The notes under the pieces are model-generated. The model was given only the letters and a program-made list of their open reading frames with translations, was not told where the DNA came from and ran no database searches. The position numbers were made by a program, and so were the translations under genes. This document shows, in pieces, positions 27,935 to 37,269 of a stretch of DNA of 64,000 nt (the stretch's first letter is position 1; each line of letters opens with the position of its first letter). Where the stretch lies: the NCBI GenBank assembly GCA_029260495.1, contig JAJDDD010000009.1, positions 560,266 through 624,265 on the forward strand. Direction: 5' to 3'. Origin of the DNA: Phycisphaerales bacterium. GTDB lineage: Bacteria; Planctomycetota; Phycisphaerae; Phycisphaerales; UBA1924.

Positions 27935-28834
27935 GTGCGCACCGTGACGACGCCGAAAGCGCACAACTCTGGTTCATTAGCGCGCATCATCGACGGGCGC
28001 GCGCTTGCTGGCGCCCTGCGGCAGGAGACGAGCGAGCGGGTGAAACAACTCGCTTCGTGCGGCCAATCTGTGCGCCTGGATGCGGTGCTTGCGTGCGGAC
28101 CCCAGAGCGCTGCGGGGGTTTACGCTGAAAATCAGGGTGTGGCGTGCCGGGAGATCGGGATCGAATATAAGCTGCATACTCTTCCTGAGAACGCGGGGTT
28201 TGATGAGATTGCGGGGCAGGTGCTGCTTCTTAATAAGGATGAGGATGTGTCCGCGGTGATGGTGCACATGCCATTGCCGGCGGGGGTGGATCCATACAAA
28301 ATTTATCAGCTGATTGATCCTGAAAAGGATGTTGAGGGGGTGAACCCTTCCAACATTGGCAACGTTGTGTATGGGCGATCGACGTTGGCGCCGTGTACAG
28401 CGTTGGCGGCGCTGGCGATGATTGAAACGACGGGTGTTGAGCTGCGCGGGAAGAAGTGCGTGGTGGTAGGGGCTTCAAATATTGTGGGCAAGCCTATTGC
28501 GGCGCTCCTGATGAAGTATGAAGCGACGGTGGTTTCGTGCAATAAGTTTACCAAGGATTTAGCGAGCGAAACGCGCACGGCGGATGTTTTGGTGTGCGCA
28601 GCGGGGGTGCCGGGGTTGATCACGCGCGACATGGTGCGGGCGGGGGCTGTGGTGATTGATGTTGGCACAACGCGCGTGACGGATGAAGCGGGCGAGACAA
28701 AAACAGTGGGGGATGTTGATTTTGACGCGGTGCGCAGGGTGGCGGGATGGATCAGCCCGGTGCCTGGCGGCGTGGGGCCGATGACGGTGGCGATGCTCTT
28801 AAGGAATGTGGTTGACGCGGCGAGTGGGCGGTAA
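27935..28834 (+). CDS. folD: Bifunctional methylenetetrahydrofolate dehydrogenase/cyclohydrolase
   Basis: FolD interconverts one-carbon folates (methylene-, methenyl- and 10-formyl-THF). This protein of 299 residues has the family signatures: MVHMPLPAGVDPYKIYQLI in the N-terminal domain, CTALAALAMIE, VVVGASNIVGKPIAALLM (NADP-binding, GxSxxxG type), and WISPVPGGVGPMTVAMLLRN at the end. It starts at GTG 27935 or GTG 27944. It is divergent from ligA across a 91-nt gap and is the first plus-strand gene after the skew switch. Confidence 0.95.
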   Translation: MRTVTTPKAHNSGSLARIIDGRALAGALRQETSERVKQLASCGQSVRLDAVLACGPQSAAGVYAENQGVACREIGIEYKLHTLPENAGFDEIAGQVLLLNKDEDVSAVMVHMPLPAGVDPYKIYQLIDPEKDVEGVNPSNIGNVVYGRSTLAPCTALAALAMIETTGVELRGKKCVVVGASNIVGKPIAALLMKYEATVVSCNKFTKDLASETRTADVLVCAAGVPGLITRDMVRAGAVVIDVGTTRVTDEAGETKTVGDVDFDAVRRVAGWISPVPGGVGPMTVAMLLRNVVDAASGR

Positions 28835-28844
28835 GGCGATCTTG

Positions 28845-29600
28845 TCAGTTTGGGTCTGATGTCATGACAATAGTCTCCCAGCCGTCGTATGTGCCCTGAT
28901 GTTGCTCAGCCAGCTCGTTTAATGTGATTATGATTTCATGAATGTCATTCAACTGGACAGAATCGACGCGATGGAACTGAAGACCGAATTCGGTGTCGTC
29001 GTTCCTTGCCTCTAACTCGATGGTTTCAAACTCCAATGCTTTCACAGCTTTGGCGAATGTTGCTCGCGTCTTGGTGTTTGGGAAGTAGGCCCAATGGTCG
29101 ACGCGGCGAGGCGCGGTCAGGGGGTCGCCGTTGCTGGCAAGGCTTTCCACTACACGTCTGTCTTGTATCCATTGCATGCGTTCTGCATTTGGAAAAAGAA
29201 AATCTCGGTAGTACGACCATGAGGAGTTTTTCTGAGTGATGATTTCGAATGCTCTGTTGGTTGATGCGAGTGCGGCTGTCGCAAGATGCGTTAGCGCATC
29301 GGTGAGATCAGGCGGCCCCATGAATGTGAGCTGCCAGAGGCCGTTGTTTCTCACTCGGCCGATGTAGAGCATTCCAGCTTGCTGGGCAGCGGCGGATATC
29401 TCATCTTCAACTGGATAAAGAGCATCCGCTTCTTCGTTCGCGCCCATGCCATGCTCGTTTGGATGGGCCATTTTGATATCGACGATGTAGAGCGTGTTTT
29501 CGGCTGCGTTGGCTGAATATTTCCAGAGCGCGAGATCAAGGAAGATAGAGGCTGGGGCGTCATCGACGTTGCATGAATAGAAATCCCAGTCCGTTTCCAT
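28845..29600 (-). CDS. DUF695 / RraB-like two-domain protein
   Basis: The 251-residue product begins METDWDFYSCN, with GGAGG 5 nt before the ATG at 29600. An upstream open stretch to 29744 has no start as good. The first half (residues 1-120, WDFYSCNVDDAPASIFLDLAL) resembles DUF695. The second half (GDPLTAPRRVDHWAYFPN, then a helix KTRATFAKAVKALEFETIEL) resembles RraB, the inhibitor of RNase E activity. The function here is unproven. Base composition is lower in GC than the neighbours. The gene ends 10 nt from folD, in the opposite direction. Confidence 0.6.
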   Translation of the reverse strand: METDWDFYSCNVDDAPASIFLDLALWKYSANAAENTLYIVDIKMAHPNEHGMGANEEADALYPVEDEISAAAQQAGMLYIGRVRNNGLWQLTFMGPPDLTDALTHLATAALASTNRAFEIITQKNSSWSYYRDFLFPNAERMQWIQDRRVVESLASNGDPLTAPRRVDHWAYFPNTKTRATFAKAVKALEFETIELEARNDDTEFGLQFHRVDSVQLNDIHEIIITLNELAEQHQGTYDGWETIVMTSDPN

Positions 29601-30108
29601 CAATTCCTCCGTGGCGATTGGCTGTGATGTTCTTTCTTCAGCAATAGGAAATGTGTTATCTAGGTTTGATGCCGGTATGACGCTGAGGCAGATTCCGCCT
29701 ATTATTTTAGCAGCGCTATTGAGAAGTATTTGCAATGCAGGCATCGAGCTATTCTATGCAGTCATCTTGGAGGCGCCAGCTTGGAGGCGCCAGCGAAGGG
29801 ATGAGCCGGTGATGGGCAGTTCTGTTCGGATACAAACGAGGCCTTGGGAAAGCTGCTCGCTTGGGTTTATGTACGGAGCAAATCTTGGCGCATCGACTTC
29901 AACATTATTTCAGATCACGGGTGTTTATAAAGCTCCACCATATCTTGATGGCGCAGATCACAGTAGCGCAGGCTGGCAGGGGGCAGCTTTGGAGGCATTT
30001 CAGCAGAGTTGCATGGTATTGCAATTGTACAAGTTCAATTCACAGTTGCGTGGAAAATCGAAGGCTCGACCGTTCAATTCTAAAAAAGGGAGTTCGAAAT
30101 GGAGAGCG
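29601..30108. other. Non-coding stretch with a tandem repeat and a gene-fragment-like repeat
   Basis: 508 nt of AT-richer sequence between the DUF695/RraB-like gene and the secreted hypothetical. It holds a 14-bp tandem duplication (29766-29793) and a 33-bp segment 91 percent identical to the 3' end of the LptC-like gene. Plus-strand open stretches through it lack initiation signals. It probably carries the promoters of the two divergent genes. Confidence 0.5.
29766..29793 (+). repeat. Perfect 14-bp tandem repeat (two copies of CTTGGAGGCGCCAG)
   Basis: Copies at 29766-29779 and 29780-29793 are identical. Confidence 0.9.
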
Positions 30109-31494
30109 ATGATGGGTAGTGCGCGATTGATGATGGTGGTTGTTTTGGTCGGGTGGAGCGGTGCAGCAGCGGTTGCGGAGCCTGAGGGGATTGATGTTCA
30201 GATGAAGGAGGCTGAGCATCGACGGGTGATGGTGCTGGCGGAGCACAACGGGGCGCCGACGGTTGTGGGGGAGCGTGTGATTGCGGTGTATGAATATGAT
30301 GAGACATTGGAGGCGCGGTGCGGGGAGATGGAGCCCGAGGAGAGGCTAAAGCATCTGCCGTGCTATGCGTTTGAAGCGATTCAAGCCAGGCAATCAGGTG
30401 ATCTTGACGAAGTGCGTAAAATCTATGAGCCGGGGGCGGACTTGGATGATTTTTTTCCTCGTGGTGAGGATGGAAAACCAACCTCTGGGTATTACGAGGA
30501 ATGTGCGAGTTTGTTCCTGACTGAGCATGCGCTTTGGGATGAGTATGCGCAGGTGAAATTTGGCAGTGTGAAGCTTGACGGGACTCGTTATAACGTGACG
30601 GGGTGGGTATTTGCGCGGCGTGATCCTGAGACGGGAAAGTGGCGCGGCACTCAAAATCCAGCTTTGCTGAACTATCCGTTCAACACGATGCACAGCGAAG
30701 ACGTGATTGAGGCCGCGCCGGCGGGTCTGCGGGCGTTTCGATTGTCGCTTGGAGAAGAGGCGACCTCGCAGGGCAGCAAGTATGTGATTGCGGAGGAGCT
30801 GGCGGATCGGTCGGAGATCGAGTGGGACGACATCATCGTGTATGTGGGGGAGGAGAAGTTTGAGCATAGCGGCGAGCCATTTGTGACGATTGAGGCGTCG
30901 AAGCTGGACGCTGCCGCAAGGCAGCTGCAGAAGGCGCTGAAAACGCACATGGCGTTGTGTCTGACGGATGATGTGAAGCCGGAGGAGTATCTGAAGCTAT
31001 GGTCGCCAGCCGCGCATAAACGCATTATGCGCACTATCATTGATCCGGTTCTTCACTATCATGCGCAAGAAGAAGATTCTCCATTTCGACACCACGTCGT
31101 CGGATTTCCCGGAAAAAACATAGGGGGTGAGAAGGATATTGCGCTGATGCGCGTTGTGACACGCGTGTTTACGGATCGTGGCGTGATTACCTATGGAGTG
31201 ACGCCGTCTCTGCCGAAGCAACTGCTTGAGATGCAGCCTGATAAAAAGCCAGGGCCTCGGGCGGTGGTGTTTTATCAGTTCACGCTTGATGATGGGTCGT
31301 GGGTGATGCTGTCTTCTTCGTGGGGCACAGGCCACTGGCGAGGGGCGCGGGATGATCTTGCTATGCGTGTGCTAGGTGATGTGATGGTGAAGGGAGTTGC
31401 AGAGACACTGACAAGAGGGGCGCGGGAGAAGATGTGGAAGGAAGAGCTTGAGCGTGAAGCGATGAAAGAAGAGAAGCCGGCGAAGGCTGGGTGA
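30109..31494 (+). CDS. Secreted hypothetical protein
   Basis: I do not recognise this 461-residue protein. I chose the ATG at 30109, where GGAGAGCG precedes the start and the product begins with a signal peptide (MMGSARLMMVVVLVGWSGAAAVAE). The open frame extends to 29611 but that stretch lacks signal character. The mature protein is acidic and contains a Trp/Tyr-rich middle (NVTGWVFARRDPETGKWRG) and a tail rich in charged helix (REKMWKEELEREAMKEE). No catalytic motif is visible. Confidence 0.6.
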   Translation: MMGSARLMMVVVLVGWSGAAAVAEPEGIDVQMKEAEHRRVMVLAEHNGAPTVVGERVIAVYEYDETLEARCGEMEPEERLKHLPCYAFEAIQARQSGDLDEVRKIYEPGADLDDFFPRGEDGKPTSGYYEECASLFLTEHALWDEYAQVKFGSVKLDGTRYNVTGWVFARRDPETGKWRGTQNPALLNYPFNTMHSEDVIEAAPAGLRAFRLSLGEEATSQGSKYVIAEELADRSEIEWDDIIVYVGEEKFEHSGEPFVTIEASKLDAAARQLQKALKTHMALCLTDDVKPEEYLKLWSPAAHKRIMRTIIDPVLHYHAQEEDSPFRHHVVGFPGKNIGGEKDIALMRVVTRVFTDRGVITYGVTPSLPKQLLEMQPDKKPGPRAVVFYQFTLDDGSWVMLSSSWGTGHWRGARDDLAMRVLGDVMVKGVAETLTRGAREKMWKEELEREAMKEEKPAKAG

Positions 31495-31538
31495 GTTTTT
31501 TGCAATAGGAGTTGTTGAAGAGCCGGTGTGCTGTTGAT

Positions 31539-34500
31539 CTACTGCGGTGTTGTTGTTTCGCCGGCGTCGAACCATTCGATGCGGTCGTCGGTGAGGCGCC
31601 AGCGGAGGGAGGAGCCGGTGAGGGGGGCGGGGATGTTGGGCTGGAAGAGTGTGACCATGTTGCCGGGGGCGGCGAATGCTTCGGCGGTGTTGGAGATGCC
31701 GTTGTAGATGAGGCGGTCGGCGATGAGTTCGCGTTGGCCCTGGGCAGCGTAGACGGCGCCGGAGGCGGTGAGGCGTTTGACTTGGGGGGCGCCGGTGGTG
31801 GCGCCGGGGTCATTGGGGAGGTTGTTTGCTGCTAATTCTGCTTCGAGCTGGGCGCATTCGAGGGTGGTGACTGTGTTGGACTCGAGGGCGCGTTGTCGGA
31901 TGCGGACGCGATCGGTCATGCGGGCGAGGCCGACGGCGCGGTTGACGAAGAAGGCGCCGTCCCATTCGAAGAGGGTGGTGCCGCGCGGGGTTTTGATGGC
32001 GTTGTCGTTGTTTTCGTTTTGGCGAGAGGCGCGGCGATCCTCGAAGAGAAGGCGGCCGGCGCCGGGGGTTGTGAGTGTGTTTGCTTCAGCGTCGAGGTGG
32101 ATCTCTGCGCTTTCGAGGAAGGCGAGGCGATCGAGTTTGAGGCCGGACTCGGTGGTTGGATCGGCGATGTAGCGGCGAGCTTCGACCTGGGCGACGCCGT
32201 CATCAGCGGTGGCGTTGGACCAACCATAGACGACGGCGTTGAGCAGTTTTACTTGGCTGTCTGTGTCCAGTGGGTCTGTTGGTGTTTCGGCGTTTTCGAG
32301 CGCGTCGGCGGATTGTTGTGCGCGGTTGTTTTGTTCAAAGGCGCCAGGGGTGAAATGGAGGGCGATGCGCTGGCCTCGGGCGACATCGCGGGCGAAATCA
32401 TCGGGCTCGGTGGTGGCGATGCAGTCGCCGACAAACTCTGCGAGGCCGGTGCGGTCGTCGTAGCGCATTGATCGGGAGCACTTGACCTGGACGCGTTCGT
32501 AGCCGATGCCGGCGTTGCGGGGTTGGGAGTAGTTGAAGACGCTTTGGCCGAAGACGGTGAGGGTTGCATCGCGCTGGTTGAAGCGCATGGAGCCGGCGGT
32601 GATTGAGCCATCCTGATAGCGGGCGATGGCGGGTTCGCCGAATAGTTCGAGTGTTTCGTCGATCCAGGAGGCGCGGAGATGGTCTGCGTAGGCCTCGGGG
32701 CCGGTGTTTGTTTTGACGATGACATCGTAGTCGGCGCTGAAAGATTCAACGATGGTGGAGTCGTTGGCGGTCGCTAGGTGGACTTCGGCGAGTTGTGCCC
32801 AGAGTTCGTCGCCGCCGGTTGTTGCGTGGACGTCGCCGGCGGCGGTGATGACGCGGGGCGCCTGAGTGTTGGTGTTTGCGAGATCGAAGAGGGCGTCGAT
32901 GCGTTTGGCGATGAGGCGACCTTCATCGTGAGCGTTGACCGCGACGCCGCCATCAATGATGAGCCGAGAGAGAGCAGGTTTGGCAGCGGCGTTGGCGTCG
33001 AAGATGGCGCGGAGGAAATCGCCATCAATGGTGGCGAGTTGATGGAGGACGGAGACGTTGTCATGGAAGAGGGCTTCGGTGATGAGAACAGGCGCGTTGG
33101 GGTTGAAGGCGCCGGCAGAGTCGCGGGCGAAGATGAGATCGCAGTGGTGGCGCCAGGAGATTTCGGGAGCGATTGTTTGCTCGTAGGGATCGGGGACATC
33201 GGGAGCGGCGGCTTTGCCAATGAGTCGGGCGACGCCTGGGCCGTGGAAGGCGCCGGCGGAGCTGGCGAGGTCGAAACTGAAACTGCCGCCGACGACTTCT
33301 GCGAGATCGGGTGCGGTGAGAACGACACCTTTTTCGCCGCGTCCAGCCAGTGTGAGCTGGCCGCGTGTTGCTGACGTGAGGAGCGCGGCGCCGGTGGCGG
33401 AAGCGCCGGACTTGGGGTCGGCGAGACTGACGACGCCTGAGGTCGGGCTTGAGAAGCGGGCGGCGAGATGATCCTCGCGGAGTTCAGCGGGAGTTTGCTG
33501 GATTGGGCGAAGTTCGAGCGGCCCGCCCCATGTGAGCGTGACGGGATCCAGAGTTGACTTGCGGGAGGGAGAAGTTGGCGCTGCGCTTGACGGTTCGGGG
33601 GCAGTACTTGTTTGAGATTTGGCATTGGCAGCGGCGTGGAAGATGGCGTCTGCGGGGAGGGCGCCATCGATGAGGCGGAGCCATGTTTCGAGGATGTCGG
33701 AGTCGAGTGTCGCGCCTTGGGAGGCGAGACGGATCGGGCCGCGGAACTCGGCGCGGTAGAGATCTTCGCGCGGGGGACGCGGGGAGTTTGATGAATTCGG
33801 ATTGCGGGCGGCGCGTTTGTTGTTTGTGTTTTTTCTTTGACTCTCTTTTCGAGCGTCGGCGGGATCGTACTTCAGGAAGCCGGCGCCATCAGCGCGGAAG
33901 TAGGCGAGGCGCTTGCCGGGCTCATCGACGAGGGCTTTGAATCCTGTGAAGCGGACATCGATGCCTGGGGCGATGATGTGGACGGGATCGCGCGTGCTGA
34001 CTTCTCCCGCGACGGAGCTGAAGGCGAGGGACTCAGTGGTGAGCGCGCCCAGGGAAGGGGGAAGGTCTGCGGCGGTGAGATCGGCGCCGAGTTTTTCACG
34101 GGCCGTCTGGATGGCGGGGATGTCGTCCAGGTGGAAGAGTTCGATTTTGGTTCCGGCATAGAAACGGCCGGACTCGGGCTCTGCGCTTCCGGGCGGGCGG
34201 AACAAGCTGGCGGATTGTGCGCGGATGTAGACAGGGCCGGAGCCAAGGGGGTAGATCCAGGCTTGTGGTTTGGTGACGCGAACGCGTCCGCCGGCGAGTG
34301 GCTCGAGCTTTTCGTAGAAGAGTTCGTAGGCGATGCGCTCGGGGTCTGTTTTGTCGTAGCCGACAATCCATGCGTTGGCGCCTTGCTCGACGAGTGAGAT
34401 CACTGCTTCGGTTGGCTGTGTGAGTTTGGTGATGTCGATGGCGGGGGTTTCGCCTATGTCAACGGCGGCGATGTTCTCGTTGACATTTGTATTGGCGCGG

Positions 34501-34589
34501 CGCGTGGAGAGCGCGGACCATGCGAAGAGTCCGATCCCGAGAGTCAGGGTCGCGAGGACAGCAAAGATGCCAAGACGAGCGGAGGACAT
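31539..34589 (-). CDS. LptC/LptA (OstA)-like lipopolysaccharide transport protein, giant form
   Basis: This exported 1016-residue protein has one N-terminal membrane segment (SSARLGIFAVLATLTLGIGLFAW) and a long beta-jellyroll-type region. Its end matches OstA-like repeats: VKRLTASGAVYAAQGQRELI followed by ADRLIYNGISNTAEAFAAP. Similar DG/AxG patterns (INAHDEGRLIAKRIDALFD-type) recur in the middle. Such proteins bridge LPS from the inner to the outer membrane. It is several times the size of E. coli LptC, suggesting LptC and LptA modules in one chain. kdsD and a membrane protein lie upstream on the same strand. The ATG at 34589 is used; a TTG at 34598 is the alternative. Confidence 0.65.
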   Translation of the reverse strand: MSSARLGIFAVLATLTLGIGLFAWSALSTRRANTNVNENIAAVDIGETPAIDITKLTQPTEAVISLVEQGANAWIVGYDKTDPERIAYELFYEKLEPLAGGRVRVTKPQAWIYPLGSGPVYIRAQSASLFRPPGSAEPESGRFYAGTKIELFHLDDIPAIQTAREKLGADLTAADLPPSLGALTTESLAFSSVAGEVSTRDPVHIIAPGIDVRFTGFKALVDEPGKRLAYFRADGAGFLKYDPADARKESQRKNTNNKRAARNPNSSNSPRPPREDLYRAEFRGPIRLASQGATLDSDILETWLRLIDGALPADAIFHAAANAKSQTSTAPEPSSAAPTSPSRKSTLDPVTLTWGGPLELRPIQQTPAELREDHLAARFSSPTSGVVSLADPKSGASATGAALLTSATRGQLTLAGRGEKGVVLTAPDLAEVVGGSFSFDLASSAGAFHGPGVARLIGKAAAPDVPDPYEQTIAPEISWRHHCDLIFARDSAGAFNPNAPVLITEALFHDNVSVLHQLATIDGDFLRAIFDANAAAKPALSRLIIDGGVAVNAHDEGRLIAKRIDALFDLANTNTQAPRVITAAGDVHATTGGDELWAQLAEVHLATANDSTIVESFSADYDVIVKTNTGPEAYADHLRASWIDETLELFGEPAIARYQDGSITAGSMRFNQRDATLTVFGQSVFNYSQPRNAGIGYERVQVKCSRSMRYDDRTGLAEFVGDCIATTEPDDFARDVARGQRIALHFTPGAFEQNNRAQQSADALENAETPTDPLDTDSQVKLLNAVVYGWSNATADDGVAQVEARRYIADPTTESGLKLDRLAFLESAEIHLDAEANTLTTPGAGRLLFEDRRASRQNENNDNAIKTPRGTTLFEWDGAFFVNRAVGLARMTDRVRIRQRALESNTVTTLECAQLEAELAANNLPNDPGATTGAPQVKRLTASGAVYAAQGQRELIADRLIYNGISNTAEAFAAPGNMVTLFQPNIPAPLTGSSLRWRLTDDRIEWFDAGETTTPQ

Positions 34590-34721
34590 GATCGGCAAGT
34601 GTAGAGGGTGTGTTGCAGCTTGACGCCCCTGATTTGGCCCGACCTGCGGGGAATGGGCGAGATGGGTGAAGCTGGGTGGCGATGTGCGTCGCTTCTTGCG
34701 TGTGAGAACGCTTGAGTTGGC

Positions 34722-35366
34722 TCAGCCTTGCCCGCGTCCGGCGCCGCCTCGTCCACCCCCGCGCCCGCCCCGCATGCCGCCGCCGTTTTTGAACATTTCG
34801 CCCATGAGGGCACCTGACTGGGCGTTGCCGGACTGGAATTGGGAGTTCATTTGCTCGCGCATGCGGGTGCGCATTTCTTCGAGGCGCTCGGCGCGATCTT
34901 CGTCGGTCATTTCTTCGCGCTGGCCTCGATCGCGCGGTGGGCCGCCGCGGAAGCCGCCGAAGTCTGGGGTTTCGCCACGAGCGACGGCGCGGGCGATGTC
35001 CGCCATGCGCTGTTGCATGAGGGCGCGCATCGCGTCGCGTGTTTCCTCGTCGCGGAATATGGCGCGGCGATCGTCTTCGGGGAGATCGCGCAGGAGGTTG
35101 GCGGCTTGCTCGGCGTATGCGGATTTTCGTTCTGAACTCATGCGGTCGAATTTGGGGGAGGCCATGACAGCAAGGGCTTCCTCGGCGGTGTTGGGCAGAC
35201 CCGGTGTCGAGAACGCGGAGGCTGCCCACAGACCGCCGCTGATCGCGCCGACGGCGACAATGACGGAAACAGCGATGACGATGCGTTTGGTCTTGGTAGA
35301 CCACTTCGCGTCGATGGGCGTGCGTCCGGTGTTGAGTTGCTCGTCGAGGTTGATTCGTTCGGGCAT
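34722..35366 (-). CDS. Single-pass membrane protein with Gly/Arg-rich tail
   Basis: This protein of 214 residues has one transmembrane segment (IVIAVSVIVAVGAISGGLWAA) near residues 29-49, then a helical part with repeated charged pairs (DRMSSERKSAYAEQAANLL, then RDEETRDAMRALMQQRMAD), and a tail of Gly, Arg and Met (GGGMRGGRGGGRGGAGRG). I do not recognise the family. It sits between the pseudopilin gene and the LptC/A-like gene on the same strand, each within about 130 nt, and is probably co-transcribed. Confidence 0.55.
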   Translation of the reverse strand: MPERINLDEQLNTGRTPIDAKWSTKTKRIVIAVSVIVAVGAISGGLWAASAFSTPGLPNTAEEALAVMASPKFDRMSSERKSAYAEQAANLLRDLPEDDRRAIFRDEETRDAMRALMQQRMADIARAVARGETPDFGGFRGGPPRDRGQREEMTDEDRAERLEEMRTRMREQMNSQFQSGNAQSGALMGEMFKNGGGMRGGRGGGRGGAGRGQG

Positions 35367-35381
35367 GGCGTGCGTCTCGTG

Positions 35382-36008
35382 TTATGGATTGATCCCGCCG
35401 ACGCGGCCGTCGGCGAAGAGGAAGTTTCGATCGTTGTGAAAGAAATCGACCTGAATGATTTTGCCTTCCTGGGTTTCAAACTCACCGCCGTCGTAGTCGC
35501 TGATGACGGGTATATCGGTCGGCTGCATTTTGAGGAAGCGGAAGAAGAAAGTTTCTTCGATGGTTCTGCCCGAGAGGGCGACGGTGTAGACGTAGGAGGA
35601 GCCGCCGATTTTGATTCGGCCGTCAGATTGATGCTCGATTTCGTAGACGGAGTTGTCGCCGGGACATTTCCAGACTTTGGATTCTTCGCCGTCGAGATAG
35701 GAGGCGAGAGCGCTTGGGAGTGAGGGGTCTTCGTCGGCGCTGAGCCAGGGGTTGGGCATGTACTTGGCGGTGGGGAAGCGATCGGCGTTGTCGTGGAGGT
35801 GCATGGTGAATGCCTGCCAGAGGCTGTGCATGTTGGCCTGGCAGGCGGTCCGGCGGGCGGAGTCCATGACGCGCGGGAGCGTGGGGATCAGAATTCCCAG
35901 GAGGACAGCGATGATTGAGATCGAGACGAGAAGTTCGATAAGCGAGAAGCCGCGCACGATTCGGGGTGTGCTTTGGCGCAGGAACAGCTTGGGCTTGGGC
36001 GGACTCAT
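35382..36008 (-). CDS. Type II secretion-type pseudopilin (prepilin family)
   Basis: The N-terminus MSPPKPKLFLRQSTPRIVRG is followed by FSLIELLVSISIIAVLLG, the prepilin peptidase cleavage site and hydrophobic helix of type IV-like pseudopilins. It ends in FFHNDRNFLFADGRVGGI, reminiscent of the H-X9-DG ending common in planctomycetes, here with 8 residues between His and DG. Length is 208 residues with the ATG at 36008. A longer open frame to 36092 would precede the leader with an unlikely 28-residue extension. Confidence 0.8.
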   Translation of the reverse strand: MSPPKPKLFLRQSTPRIVRGFSLIELLVSISIIAVLLGILIPTLPRVMDSARRTACQANMHSLWQAFTMHLHDNADRFPTAKYMPNPWLSADEDPSLPSALASYLDGEESKVWKCPGDNSVYEIEHQSDGRIKIGGSSYVYTVALSGRTIEETFFFRFLKMQPTDIPVISDYDGGEFETQEGKIIQVDFFHNDRNFLFADGRVGGINP

Positions 36009-36101
36009 TGTTGGCAGAACGTGGCTGGGGCGTGTGGCATTGCCAGGAGTTTGGCGCTTTGTGCGAAAAGAATCGCCGCGGGTGTGTTGCATTCGTGGTC
36101 T

Positions 36102-37169
36102 TCAGTTCTGAATGAGCTTGAGCGCGACGAGATCCTGGACATCGAGGATGCCGACGGGGTGGCGCTGTTCGTCAACGACGGGAATTTCGTCAGCGCGATG
36201 TTCGCGGACCATTTGCACAGCGTCGCGTACGACCGCGGCAGCTGGAAGGGCGCGGGGGGAACGGGTCATGACGTCGCTGATCGGCTTGGAGAGATGGGCG
36301 GGATTTTCGAGGACGAGGCGGCGGAGGTCGCCGTCGGTGAAGAGACCGACGAGGCGGTTTGAATCATCAACGATGACGAGGGCGCCAGGGCGTCGGGGGC
36401 CGGAGGCGGATTCGAGGGCTTGTTGTACGGAGAGGTTTTCACGTACGACGGGGAGGTTGTCACCGACGGTGAAGCGGAGGATGTCCGTGATGGGGCGGAG
36501 AAGGTCGCCGAGCAGTCCGCCGGGGTGGCGTTTGGCGAAATCATCGGGGCTGAATGCGAGGCGGCGGCTGGCGGCGAGCGCCAATGCGTCGCCGAGGGCG
36601 AGTGTGGCGGTGGTTGAAGTTGTGGGCGCAAGAGCAAGCGGACAGGCCTCTTCGACGACGCCGATGCCGAGTGAGACGGTGGCGAGGCGCTCGAGGGGGG
36701 AGTCGCCGCGGCCTGCGGTGATGGTGATGATGGGCAGGTTGTCCTGGCGCAGGATGGAAGCGAGGGCGACGACCTCGGGTGTGGCGCCGGAGTAGCTGAG
36801 GGCGAGGAGTGTGTCATCGCGGCGGATGCGGCCGAGATCGCCGTGGACAGCGTCGGCGGGGTGGACCCAATGAGAGGGGACGCCGAGACTTGCGATGGTG
36901 GCGGAGATTTTTTGACCGATGACGCCTGACTTGCCCATGCCAGCGACGACGAGGTTGCCGCCGGAGTTTTTGCGGGTGACGATAAGATCGACGGCGTCGT
37001 GGAAACTTGGGGGGAGGTGGTCAGCGAGGCGGAGGACGGCCTCTGCTTCGGCGCGGAGGGCGCGCTGGGCGAAGGCGCGTTCGTCGGCGCGGGGGTTCTC
37101 GGTGGGGGCGCTGGCAGAGGGCTCGATGATGACGGGACGAGCTTTCGTGTTGGTTTCGTGTTCGTTCAT
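36102..37169 (-). CDS. kdsD: Arabinose-5-phosphate isomerase (KdsD/KpsF/GutQ)
   Basis: KdsD interconverts ribulose- and arabinose-5-phosphate, the first step to Kdo in lipopolysaccharide. The 355-residue protein has the SIS domain (about residues 50-205, with GMGKSGVIGQKISATIAS and LALSYSGATPEV), then two CBS domains (about 225-355, with LVGLFTDGDLRRLV and VGILDVQDLVALK). Its neighbours downstream include an LptC/A-like protein, as in the kdsD-kdsC-lptC-lptA clusters of other Gram-negatives, though kdsC is not seen here. Start MNEHETN is at 37169. Confidence 0.93.
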   Translation of the reverse strand: MNEHETNTKARPVIIEPSASAPTENPRADERAFAQRALRAEAEAVLRLADHLPPSFHDAVDLIVTRKNSGGNLVVAGMGKSGVIGQKISATIASLGVPSHWVHPADAVHGDLGRIRRDDTLLALSYSGATPEVVALASILRQDNLPIITITAGRGDSPLERLATVSLGIGVVEEACPLALAPTTSTTATLALGDALALAASRRLAFSPDDFAKRHPGGLLGDLLRPITDILRFTVGDNLPVVRENLSVQQALESASGPRRPGALVIVDDSNRLVGLFTDGDLRRLVLENPAHLSKPISDVMTRSPRALPAAAVVRDAVQMVREHRADEIPVVDEQRHPVGILDVQDLVALKLIQN

Positions 37170-37269
37170 AGAGGGGGACTTTGGGGCTCTTGCTGGCAGT
37201 CATTGAGAACAGAGGCAGGCTGACAGGAGAGGGAAGGGTACACTTGCCGGACCGGCTGGTCAGAAAAAC

